NCBI GenBank assembly: GCA_025201765.1
Contig: MU623367.1
Location: forward strand, 124,001-188,000
Length of the DNA: 64,000 nucleotides
Direction: 5' to 3'
From: Daldinia sp. FL1419
Taxonomy: Eukaryota > Ascomycota > Sordariomycetes > Xylariales > Hypoxylaceae
This document shows positions 1-10,402 of the stretch, piece after piece (the stretch's first letter is position 1; every line of letters starts with the position of its first letter). Below the pieces are notes generated by a model, which searched no databases, had not been told where the DNA came from, and worked only from the letters and a program-made list of their open reading frames with translations. The position numbers and the translations under genes were made by a program.

Positions 1-1
1 T

Positions 2-814
2 TACCTCGGTCGTATCCGAGCTATTCAGTTACGCTACACCGAAGCACACGAGCATCTGACAGCAGCTACCCGAAAAGCGCCTGCAAGCTCGTGCGCCCTA
101 GGCTTCGCGCAAACTGCGACGAAGCTCCTCCTCGTTGTGGAACTGCTCATGGGCGATATCCCTGAGCGCGCCACCTTCCGAGTCCCCAATATGGAACAGG
201 CTCTTCATCCATACTTTTTGCTTGTCCAGGCCGTGCGAGTGGGCAACTTGGAAGATTTCGAGGTGACGATTGCTGATCATGCCGACACCTTCCGCCGCGA
301 TGGGACCTACTCGCTCATCCTGCGTCTACGACAGAACGTCATCAAGACAGGTATCCGCATGATGAGCTTGAGCTATAGCCGTATCTCGCTGCGCGACATT
401 TGCATCCGCTTGCATCTTGGTAGTGAAGAGAGCGCTGAGTACATTGTTGCCAAGGCGATCCGCGACGGCGTCATCGAGGCGACTCTGGACCGAGAACGGG
501 GTTTCATGAAGAGCAAGGAAGTTGGTGACGTCTACGCCACCAGGGAACCTGGAGAGGCGTTCCATGACCGTATCCGGGCCTGCCTGGCACTACACGATGA
601 GAGTGTAAAGGTATGTTATTAATTTTATCGACTCCGTCTAATCCAGCCGAACTAACTGGTTTATGAATAGGCCATGCGTTTCCCCATGAACCAGCACAGG
701 CTCGAGTTAAAGAATGCGCAGGAGGCACGCGAACGCGAGCGTGAGATGGCAAAGGAAATACAAGAAGGCGACCTGGACGAAGATGACCTCGGTGGGGACT
801 TCGAGGGTATGTAA
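2..814 (+). CDS. RPN3: 26S proteasome regulatory subunit RPN3 (PSMD3), 3' part
   Basis: C-terminal 250 residues of the proteasome lid subunit Rpn3; the gene runs off the left edge. Exons are 2-610 and 671-814, with a 60-bp phase-0 intron (GTATGT donor, AATAG acceptor). The visible part holds the end of the helical-repeat region and the PCI domain, including the LLMGDIPER, YFLLVQAVRVG and SRISLRDICIRL segments. The charged tail EGDLDEDDLGGDFEGM is typical of fungal Rpn3. The protein is a scaffold of the 19S regulatory particle and has no catalytic site. A second GTATGT near the stop could in principle be a donor, but the tail matches the family as read, so the stop at 812-814 is preferred. Confidence 0.93.
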
Positions 815-1856
815 CATAATTTAACCCGTGTATTCTGAAATGGGAAGGACTTCAGGCGCTACTTTTTTTATCCGCCATTACCGGCCTATAATGGTTTGGC
901 ACGCGAGAACGGGAGGAGCCAGCTTTTATTGCATCGGTGAGAGTTGTAGTTTGGTGACCGAGAGAAGTTTAAGAGGCCACAATATCGACGTGACTCAATA
1001 TAAACAATGTCGTTCGGCCCACTGTAATAGATATCAACGAAGAGAAAGCCTCCTTTTTCGGCCGGATTAGGAGTGTCTGTGATGGTAATTTTTCTCTAGT
1101 AAGCTGGGCGCACTTTAGTAGCGATCCAAGCGCTGGCTAGGGCTGCTCTGTTTATTAAACATACAATTGTCAACCATGGTGATATTGATGCCATTATATG
1201 ATAACTTATTTGACTTTTGGTTTGCTTCGTGCTGGTTCACTCATCGTAGTTACGGTTAAATTTTACGCCATCTTAGTATTTGTATGGCTATCTTGGTTTG
1301 AACTGGGTTCCGCGTCAATGTGGTTATTTGTTTGGGCTTTGATACAACGTAGAGCTTACGAGTGGAATGCCTAGGTAGGTAGTTGATTATTTTGCCTGAC
1401 GTGCAGGAGGATTAGCTGGCCAATAATTTGTTGAATTCATGTGCTCCTACTACGCTACATAAAGCGTGTACATACGCAGATTGAATATCAATGTATTCAA
1501 GGTAAGCTACCCCAGGTACCTACAGGTTCATGCCAAGACTTATCTTGGTTTGGGAGTGCCCCTAAATGGTTGGTCATGGTAAGGGGTATCACGTGGGGCG
1601 AATTTACCCCAGATGTACCCTCAGACGTACAGTTACACTGCTTTATTAGTATGGGGGGGGATAAATACAAAGACAAGGTAAGGTTCAATTAAATGGGTTA
1701 CGTAAGCGTTTTACAGGCAGTAGTCGCGACTGGCAACAGTTTAACAAATTTATTCGTCATTCTTTTTATTTTATTTTTGGAAGTTAATTTTCGACTCAAA
1801 TATGGATTAATACAAATAATTAAAAGCCACGTCCAAAAGAATTTTGTTAATTGAAA
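815..1856. other. Intergenic region, RPN3 to MYST acetyltransferase
   Basis: About 1 kb with the RPN3 3' UTR and the promoter of the next gene. Open frames of up to 83 codons show no recognisable domain or plausible splice continuation. A CCTAGGTAGGTAG element lies near 1371. No RNA gene is seen. Confidence 0.6.
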
Positions 1857-3900
1857 ATGGCGCCTCAGAAGCGCAAGAGATCCCAGGATGCCGAATCGGA
1901 ACTACCGCGTCGCGCGACTAGACAGCATCCTACGCCTAATGACGACGAACATTTATTGCGAAGTGGTCGTGTGCGAGCTGGCTCTTTGCAGAAAAATCAA
2001 ATGCTAAATCAACCCGATAAAATAATAGAAAAAAACGGTGAGGTAAAAAGGAAGGCGGGGAGGCCACCTAGCAAACAGCATCATACCACCAAGACCGGCC
2101 GCGTTGCCGCAGATAATGTATCAAAGGAAAATATACAGCCTAGTGATGGCAATGACGAGGGGGGGGGATCCGAACAAGAGCAAGAGAGGATAAATGAACC
2201 AGTCAAGTCTATAGAGCATCGGCCTCAGGAAGGAAACAAAGCGACAGCGAGGCGACCGACTATAACCTCACCCCCTCCACAAACCAGACTCGTGCCCCCT
2301 AAATCTCCATTGCAGCGGAAACAACAGAAACAACAGAAACAACCCCTAAACCAAACACACTCTCATCCGAAACCCCTCACAACGTCAACGCCAAAGCGTC
2401 CCACTTCTTCCGACAAGCCGCTCAAGCCTCCGCCCACACCACGCTCGGATCGCAATATCGATAAGGTCGTATTGGGTAAAATCTGCTTCAAAGCGTGGTA
2501 CCCCTCCTACTACGGTAAGGAGGTGCTGGGTGACATATCGAATAATGCCAATGCGGGGGGCAAAGATGGTAGAGATGGTGGCGGGAAGATGGGAGGCAGG
2601 ATAGGGGGTAGTAAGAGACAACCACCCCCTATGCTGGAGCGCCTGTACGTCTGCCCGTGCTGCTTTAAGTATAGTAGGGAATTGGTCGCGTGGTGGGAAC
2701 ATGTTAGGTGCTGCGAGAAGACGTTTGAGATTCCCGGCCGGAAGGTGTATAAGCACCCCAAGGGCCTAAAGACGAGGACGGTAAAAGTCCCGACGGCATT
2801 CTCGAGTATGATTTCGGCTGCGGCTGCGGAGACGGGCGGGAAGGGGAAGGGGAGGAAGAAGAGTAGTGAAGGTGCGGGTGTGTCGGCAGCGGAGGAAGTC
2901 GTTAGCAACGATGGAGAATGGAGCGTGTGGGAGGTTGACGGGGAGAAAGATAGGGTACGCCATATTCTCTTTGAGATACCAAAGCTCCTATACTCTCCTA
3001 TACTCTATGCTAACTACTCGATAGCTCTTCTGTCAGAACCTGTCCTTGTTCGCGAAGCTATTCCTAGATAACAAATCGGTATTCTTCGACGTAACAGGAT
3101 TCAATTATTTTCTCCTCGTTTACACGCCTCCGCCAGCTTCCGACCCGCCATCCCCTGCTCCTCCCGTCCTTTCCCCTTCTAATGTAATCCAGAATTCTCA
3201 GTCGTCTATAAATTCGATTTCTACCTTTTCTCAACATGCCCCGACGTCGCAGACAAGACCGCAGGTCGTGGGCTTCTTCTCGAAAGAGAAGTTGTCCTGG
3301 GATAATAATAACTTGGCGTGTATACTAGTGTTCCCGCCGTGGCAGCGGAAGGGCTTGGGTGCTTTGCTCATGGGTGTGTCGTATGAGATTTCCCGACGAG
3401 AGGGTATTCTAGGCGGGCCCGAGAAACCTATTTCCGAACTCGGAAGGAAGGGGTACAAGCGATTCTGGGCGGGTGAAATTGCGCGCTGGCTGCTTGAACT
3501 CAAAATCCCAAGCGAGGAGGAACAAGAGGGTGATAATAAGGAAGGCGAGAAAGACACAATCATTACAGTCGAGCAGGTTTCCAAGGCCACGTGGATCGTA
3601 CCCGAGGACTGCCTCGCCGTGCTCCGCGAGATGAACATCGTGGAGGACGTGAGTGCTGATTCTACAGACGCTACTACTACTACTACAGGGTCGGCCGAAC
3701 GGCGGAGTGATAGCATTAGTGACTGGGACGTAGAAGCAGAGGAAGCAAAGAAGGTTACCCGTGTTAAGCTAGATAGGGAAGCTATCAGGCGTTGGGTTAA
3801 TGCGAATAAAATCGATCTTACGAAAACGTGTGATCCAGATGGGTTTGTGGAGGGGTACGCCGTCAGGAAGGGGGGAGACGAGGAGGTTGACGAAGGGTAG
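1857..3900 (+). CDS. MYST-family histone acetyltransferase (SAS2-like)
   Basis: Predicted 653-residue lysine acetyltransferase from exons 1857-2954 and 3037-3900. The 82-bp intron has a GTACGC donor, a GCTAAC branch point and a CAG acceptor. The first ATG is at 1857. The N-terminal 200 residues are basic, Pro/Gln-rich and probably disordered. The MYST fold starts at KICFKAWYPSYY, followed by a C2HC zinc finger at about residues 266-285 (CPCC...HVRCC). The intron falls just after WEVDGEKDR. Catalytic Cys (about 461, LACILV), the acetyl-CoA loop QRKGLG and catalytic Glu (about 495, PEKP) are all present. A Pro/Ser-rich insert of about 45 residues after LLVYT interrupts the domain, and the tail is acidic. 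The SAS2-type label, implying H4K16 acetylation in chromatin, is inferred from the divergent finger and is less certain than MYST membership. Confidence 0.88.
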
Positions 3901-5545
3901 AAGGGGGTGGCGAAGAGAAAGAAGAGGGAGAGGGAGAGGAAGATACTGTAGTTGAAGTTGTAAAGTTGTATAATTAAGATACCCCTGCGTTTTTAGGTTT
4001 TAAAATGTAGTAACTAGGTAGCCAAAGATCGAAGTTTTACATCCCATACCCCCTTGGTTACCCCCCGATCGTGTCTGGGTGTTTGTGGTTGCAGTTGTTG
4101 GGTGCCGCGTCACTACGTTCATAGTGTAGTATTCTGGGGATGTTCCTATCTTTAACGACTTTACGAAACATCTCTTCGCAACTTCTAAAAGCACAAGGCT
4201 TTTTAACAGGTTTCGTACTATATTCCGAACTCATCTATAAGAGGTGATAATGGGGTAGTATTTATTCCATACTATATCGATAGTCAGGAGTATTGTCATA
4301 TTATTGTATAGAGTATATACCTATATATATACCGCGAGTATATGCGCAGGGAAAGTAGAATATAGCATAATCGTAATTATTATAGTCGTAGGATGTTGGG
4401 TCGTTTATTTGTAGGGGCGCCTACTTTTACTATGAATTACACATAATTTTAGCATGGTTATATATTGAATTGTTTTTTTCTATTGGTTGCTTATGCCATT
4501 ATACTACCGTATCAAATAGATACATATCCCATTGTTTTACCTTGGGAGGACTATTAATAGTAGATAGTGTATATTGTTCTTGCTCCTGAATGTGGGGTGT
4601 TCGTATGGTTAGGGGTTGTCATACAAGACATTTATGAGGATGAATATAAATCATCTCTTCTATATGCGTACTTATCTTGGCGATTTGATTGCATCTCGTA
4701 AGGTCAACCAGACTTTAGGTGAGGCATACACTAGAATCAGACAAGCAGACGCCCCTTAAAGACCCTTGCCGGATACGATTAGGACAAGTAGTACTGGGTT
4801 AAATCGTAAATGACAAACAAACATATACCGGATACGCTATATTTAGGGCAGCATGGCTCGGCGGCACTCAAGGAAAAATAGAATATCACAATGTCAGCAG
4901 AGCACTCATTCAAAGGCCAGAATTTTATATCAAGAGAACACAATGTTTTCACGACTTGCCAAAATATGAGCTATAAGAAGTGAATAGATACGCAGACCTG
5001 ACCCGAACCCGACCCGAAAGAGAAGACATATATATAGGTAGATAACCGATGCATGCGCAAACCCATCCATTCATCTTTTTTGAAAACGACCGCCCTATCA
5101 TATCATATCATATAATATCATTTGCTTGCTTGCGTGATTGCTCGCTCGCCTGTTTTTGTCGTCGAGGATAAAAATAGAAAGAAAGAAAGGAAGGGAATAT
5201 AAAAAAAATAAAAGATAAAAAAAGTTGTCCGCCCAATGTAGTGTGCCGGAGACATATGCTGTTGTACCTTATGCTGTCCCACATGTTACCAGTAGAAGAA
5301 TGTCCAAAGAGCCCACGCACGTATGCAAATGTGTTTTTTTCCTTCGAGACATCATCATACCCTCGTGTCATAATCGTTGCTAATGTCGTGTCGTTCGTTT
5401 ACAGGTCTGTCGTATGGAGGAGCGTCGTCGTATAGTTGTTATAGGTAGAAGGGTAAATAAAGTAAAGAGTCAGATGGAAGAAAAAGCTGGGGGTTTAATA
5501 TAGCAAGGTCATCCCTGCTATGCAAACGGAACGTATGCGGGCCCT
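3901..5545. other. AT-rich intergenic region
   Basis: Convergent spacer of about 1.6 kb between the MYST gene and the minus-strand VOC gene. It is AT-rich, especially 4200-4700. A TATCA-type microsatellite lies at about 5098-5120. No coding frame with family features and no tRNA were found. Confidence 0.6.
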
Positions 5546-6922
5546 CTATTTGACCTCCGATCCGTACAACGGCCTGCGTTTGCCGTCAAACTCGTTAACC
5601 ACCCTGCGAAACCGGCCGACCATTGACGGCGTTCCGAACGGTGCGTGTCGCTGCACGGGGCGCCTTTGGTAACCTTCGTCACCAACGCAACTAATACTGT
5701 CCTCGGGCGCGATGCTCTCTATATCATCGTCGTCGTCCCAGCCGGTGCGGCTTTCGGGAAGATCGAGCTCCCGAGCCGAAACACGGCTGTGCGATCGTGT
5801 AGGAGGGCGTGCGACGCTCGCAGGCCGCTTGCTGCGCGATGAGACATATGTCTCGGCCTCGCTCATTCGGGGCGCCCTGGACTTGGAGCTACTGCGACCG
5901 CGATATTCCGACTCGGCGGCATATTTGGAGGGCGTGGCGGTGTGCCTTGACGGAGCGGCAGAGTACTTGGACGGTGCGCGGCTGCGACGGTCATCCTCGC
6001 CGCCTACTTGGCTACGATATTCTCTATCCATTAGGAGTTTCTGCTCATACTTGGAGGGAGCAGTACTCATGTATTCTACATCGGCGACCGTGGGCGGGCG
6101 TCTTGTACTAGCCTCGCTGAGACGGCGAGATCGGCTGGTCGTGGTGTAATGACTTCCGTGGCGGCTGGCGCGGTCGTCGAGGTCCTCTACTACCCTACTC
6201 CTAGGGGCCTCAATTTGGGCATACCTTGCTCCATAACTGAGCGGGGGATATTTCTTGTCTTCGATATACCTGGGTTGCACGTTCGGTTGCGGGTCGGAAT
6301 AGGATGCGCGTCGTGGTAACCCGGCTTCGTATTCTTGACGCGGGGCAGAGCGTTGACGGCCGTTACTCATAAACGCATAGGTTAAAGCGCTACCTACGGC
6401 AACACCGACGGCGGCTGCTCCAAGGACTGTGCCCATACCGGTGCCAGCGCCGAAGCCTCCGGCCGACTCACGCGAAGAGGGCTCAGCGGGAGTGGTGGCG
6501 CTCCGCTTGATCATGGTCCGAGGTTCTCGTGAGGCAGACATTGAGGCACTGGAATTTGCACGTGTAAAATTGGAACGATATCCGGCGGGACAGACTACTT
6601 CTATTATGTTTCCGTCAAAGTCGGTGACCTCTATGCGGCCGTCGTCAAAGGTTTCGATTGGTGTCTCGGGTTCTGCTCGTAGGGCGGCGGCTCGAAAAGC
6701 AGATACAACCGAGGGTGATTGGGCTGAAAGGACAACACGCGAAGGTCTCAGATGTTGGCCGGGACTAAGCCTCTTAACTTCTAAGACCGGGGAACCGGAA
6801 ATACTGTCACCGAAGACTATAGAGGAAGAATTGGCGGAGATATACCGGAGTTTGAGGGGTTGGACAATAGCGGCGTAGAAGGAGGCCGAAGAGGGGAGGT
6901 CCCTAACCTGAAGCGGCTGCAT
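5546..6922 (-). CDS. VOC/glyoxalase-fold protein with long disordered tail
   Basis: The frame gives 459 residues from the ATG at 6922 (MQPLQVRDLPSS). Residues 1 to about 125 resemble the vicinal-oxygen-chelate fold: DLPSSASFYAAIVQPLKLRYI at the start, and FDGNIIEVVCPAGY, like the D-P-D-G-N-x-I-E strand of glyoxalase/extradiol-dioxygenase domains, at the end. Then comes a Gly/Ala-rich possible membrane segment (GTVLGAAAVGVAVGSALTYAF). The remaining 250 residues are Ser/Arg/Tyr-rich, with repeated APSKY/TPSKY motifs. VOC domains usually begin a few residues before DLPSS with a metal-binding His, which is absent here. Either a short 5' exon was missed (possible acceptors CAG lie upstream of 6922) or the domain has lost that ligand. 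No enzymatic activity should be assumed. Confidence 0.7.
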   Translation of the reverse strand: MQPLQVRDLPSSASFYAAIVQPLKLRYISANSSSIVFGDSISGSPVLEVKRLSPGQHLRPSRVVLSAQSPSVVSAFRAAALRAEPETPIETFDDGRIEVTDFDGNIIEVVCPAGYRSNFTRANSSASMSASREPRTMIKRSATTPAEPSSRESAGGFGAGTGMGTVLGAAAVGVAVGSALTYAFMSNGRQRSAPRQEYEAGLPRRASYSDPQPNVQPRYIEDKKYPPLSYGARYAQIEAPRSRVVEDLDDRASRHGSHYTTTSRSRRLSEASTRRPPTVADVEYMSTAPSKYEQKLLMDREYRSQVGGEDDRRSRAPSKYSAAPSRHTATPSKYAAESEYRGRSSSKSRAPRMSEAETYVSSRSKRPASVARPPTRSHSRVSARELDLPESRTGWDDDDDIESIAPEDSISCVGDEGYQRRPVQRHAPFGTPSMVGRFRRVVNEFDGKRRPLYGSEVK

Positions 6923-9010
6923 ACCTGATGCACTTTTGCGTGTATAATACCAACTGGAATATTGGAAGAATGGTAAGTTACTGGGGTTAGGTGATAATGG
7001 AAACTTCGAAAGAAGAGTAAGAGAAAAAAAATAAATCAAATGTTATTTGACTTGTATATGCCCGACTTTTTTCGAGAAAATCCATTAGACGGTGATGAAC
7101 CGCTGGAGACAAGGCACTATAAGGCACCAGATACGCAGCTACACGTGTAACACGCCGGGGGCATGTAACAGGAACTAAGGGGTAAAAACAATGGCCCAAG
7201 CTCCTCCTGGGGTATCGTGTACACGTAGCTGGCTGGGTAGGAATCTGGCGTAGGGTACGAGCACATGGAGCAATACATGTGACGGGTAAATAACGAATCG
7301 AGATTTATTGATAACTGACGTATTATAGGTATTTCATCATTGGTGTCTATCCTATCAACATTATTAATTGACCTTTTTGTCTTCGATTCAATTGAAACCT
7401 GTACTATGTTACAAATATCATCTTTCATGGTTGATTGAGTGTTGATGTGTTTAATAAGAATTGACACTTGCAAGAACTAAAGGAGATCGTCTAAACTGAA
7501 TCAGTACTTAGTGATAAGTCATGTGACTTGCTTACCGCCAGATCGGACAATATCCGGTACTTCAGTACTTTGGACCGTAGGAAGGTACATCCTCTAAGTT
7601 ACCCGGCAGCCCGGGAAATTCATGGTCCATAGACCAGCACATCGCAAGATTTAGGTCACATGCAAGGGAAAAAAAAAGATTTTGTGCCATCTCGCTTCCA
7701 GAAACATTGTCTCAATAATAAGCAAATAATTCCCAAGAGTCCGTAAGAACTTTTATTAATATTTATCAACTTGACTTACCGTATAGTCTTAAAAATCCAC
7801 AAGTATACTGGATTCAAGATAGTTAGACTAATATTATAGTCTATTTCTTGGTAAAAAGAACCTCAAAAGACATTCAATAAAACAATATGACATCCTGAGG
7901 CAATGAGGCTTAAAAATGGGAGCATGCAGTACCGGCGTCCCGGGAGATCTGACTGGTCCGAGAAAAAAAAGTTTTTTACGCATTGTGCGACCCACCTTCT
8001 AGTCCTCTCACATTCCCCGATTCCTTCATCCCCTCCAAAAAAAAAAAAAATCTGGCCGGGAAATTCTCAATCCCAACGGAAATTGGTTACCATGGCTGCA
8101 GACAGGCATAGTGTTGCGCTGTATCCCACCATCCTCAGGGCTCAGGGGGGGTGGTAAAAGCCAGTAAATTGCCCTGTAAGGAACCTCTTAAGCGGTGGTC
8201 GGTATCAATCCTGGTATCCAAGGTGTTCGAGCAAGTGCTCTTATTGGCCGCTGGACCAAAATAAAAAAGTCAGATCGAAGGGTCGAGCTGCAAGCAAGGA
8301 AGGTTAGGTAATTGGGCGGGATGCCGTTCGGTACAGTTGCAGCAGTTGCAGCGGTCGGGAAAGCTTCAGCGTCGCAGTCGAAAAAGCTAAACCTGGTTGG
8401 TTGGCTTAGGTGAGAGCTCCAGTGCTCTTGCTCTCTCGAGTTAACTACTGGGTTAAGTAAACTTGAGAAACTGCACTAACAGCCAGCTTTAGAAAGTATG
8501 GAGGGGAAAGAATATGTTGGCCCTCTTTCCTAGTCGACTTCTTTCAAGCAAGTGCTCGGAAAGTCCCAAGTCCAAAAGAGAGACCTTTTGCAAGAAGTTC
8601 CTTCCTCCCGAAATCCGAGGGTGCTTCGCGCCTTTTATCCTTTCTGTCCCGACTCCTTCCTGTTTGCTGTGTTCCCTAGATGCTCCACCCACGTGTTGCT
8701 TGAGGTCTCAGGTGTTGACGTTGATGACATACAGTGGAGCTGGAGGGGTGGGGGTCACTCTGTAAGTACCTTCGATCTTATCTTTTTTCTTTTTCTTTTT
8801 CTTTTTGAGAGCATGTAGTGTACAAGAAGGTTTTGTACGGTGTGAATCGAAGAGTCAAGATGACCAAGTGAATATATTTCTTTAAGGATAAGATAGAGTA
8901 TATGCACTCAAGCTTGAACAACCTACCTGTCCAACTATACAATTTGAAATAATACTCAAAACCACCAACACGCAAGACCTTGAACAAAATAACCCCCCCG
9001 CGGTGTTGAG

Positions 9011-9045
<35 letters not shown>

Positions 9046-9701
9046 CCTCAAGCTTTTTTTGATAAATTGTGCCCGGGATGCCGGTATAGGATGACCCGGT
9101 ATTCCCCGAAAGGTCGCGCTTTGTTTTACCCAACCGTCAAAAATTATCGTCAGCCTTGTCCTGATCGGGTAGTCGTCTACTACACAGTAGAAAAAAGTTG
9201 TGAACAAGTTTAGATCGTCCTAAGGTCTTTAGGTTGAGTCTTGTCCCACTTCTAAATCCACTCAGCTTGTGTGTTTCGAGTCGTAGTCTTTTTCTTAGTT
9301 CCCATGTACGCTGTACAACCATTCAACCAGTCAACCTACCTTAACAAGTCTGAGGTACTTCTGAACATCTCTCAGGAAACTTCCCAAGGACCGATATCGA
9401 TAGCAGCTATTGCACTGTGTCCCCCCCTAAGGTACCCAGCTGCTAACAAGTAGTAACCAAGTAACCAAGCAACCAAGCAACCGCCGACCCGGACGATTCT
9501 GTTCCTCTTGTTTCTTCCGAAGCTCTCCCTTCCTTTTCTTCCTTTCCTACCCACTCACACACCAGTCAGCAAGCTCAATTTTTTTTTTCTCCCTCGACGA
9601 CTTGGACCAGCTCCTCCCTCCTATTCTTCTCTTTCATCAGTCATCTTTTGGTCTTTCCAACCAACACCTCTCCCCTCCATCTCACATCCACGTCTATCAC
9701 A
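6923..9701. other. Long intergenic region upstream of ATP9
   Basis: About 2.8 kb with no supported gene. Frames of 60-118 codons on both strands overlap, lack domains and mostly run through homopolymers. It holds a TCTTTT microsatellite at 8775-8808, a 34-nt poly-A run at 9011-9044 and, from about 9530, a pyrimidine-rich stretch leading to the ATP9 start, typical of a strong fungal promoter/5' leader. Confidence 0.6.
9011..9044 (+). repeat. Poly-A homopolymer (34 nt)
   Basis: Thirty-four consecutive A residues about 650 bp upstream of ATP9. No coding remnant precedes it, so a processed retrocopy is not supported. Confidence 0.9.
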
Positions 9702-10402
9702 ATGGCCTCCGCTCGCGTTGTCGCCTCCAGGCTCGCCTCCTCCATGGGCACCAAGGTCGCTCGACCTGCCATGCGAGCTCAATTGACCAGCGTTGCTGCT
9801 AAGCGAACCATCAGTATGTTTCAACCTTTTTAATTTAACCCATTGATACTTTTAAGGTGTCGGTAAAAAAATAAAAAAAGATATTATGATGTTATGATGT
9901 TATCAATTGATACTTCAATTGTGATGTGAAAATTTTTTCTTGTTTGTTTTGTGCGCTTGCTGACATGTATCAACCTCAGGCAATGCTACTCCCTTCCAGG
10001 CCGTCAAGCGCCAGCAAGCCTCCAAGATCCTGAGCGCCACTACCCGCCAGGCTTTCCAGCAGACTCCCCGCCGAGCTTACTCCTCTGAGATCGCCCAGGC
10101 CATGGTCGAGGTCTCCAAGAACTTGGGTATGGGTTCCGCCGCCATCGGTCTGACCGGTGCTGGTATCGGTATCGGTCTCGTCTTCGCTGCTCTCCTTAAC
10201 GGTGTTGCCCGCAACCCCGCTCTCCGTGGCCAGCTCTTCTCTTACGCCATTCTGGGTTTCGCTTTCGTCGAAGCCATCGGTCTTTTCGACCTCATGGTTG
10301 CCCTCATGGCCAAGTTCGTACGTAACATCCGAAAATCCCGCAACCAAATTTTTCTTGTCTTTTTGATTCCATAATACTAACCCGTCGGCAAAACAGACTT
10401 AA
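9702..10402 (+). CDS. ATP9: Mitochondrial F1Fo-ATP synthase subunit 9 (c-ring proteolipid), nuclear copy
   Basis: Nuclear gene for the proteolipid that forms the proton-driven c-ring in the inner mitochondrial membrane. Exons are 9702-9813, 9980-10317 and 10397-10402, giving 151 residues. The 166-bp and 79-bp introns have GTATGT and GTACGT donors and CAG acceptors; the last exon encodes only Thr and the stop. Residues 1 to about 70 form a basic matrix-targeting presequence ending near RRAYSSE. The mature part has two hydrophobic helices: the first with the GAGIGIG packing motif, the second with the proton-carrying Glu in FAFVEAIGLFDLM, joined by the loop LLNGVARNPAL. The protein ends MVALMAKFT. 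Length and layout match nuclear atp9 genes of filamentous fungi. Bases in the pyrimidine-rich leader support the first ATG as start. Confidence 0.97.

Noticed and set aside
1851..1856. Earlier TTG start of the MYST gene
   Set aside because: Non-ATG; the ATG at 1857 is the normal start. Likewise TTG/GTG openings at 17135, 21210 and 32469 were replaced by internal ATGs.
9011..9044. Poly-A run as the tail of a retrocopy
   Set aside because: No cDNA-like or LINE-like coding remnant and no flanking duplication could be seen.
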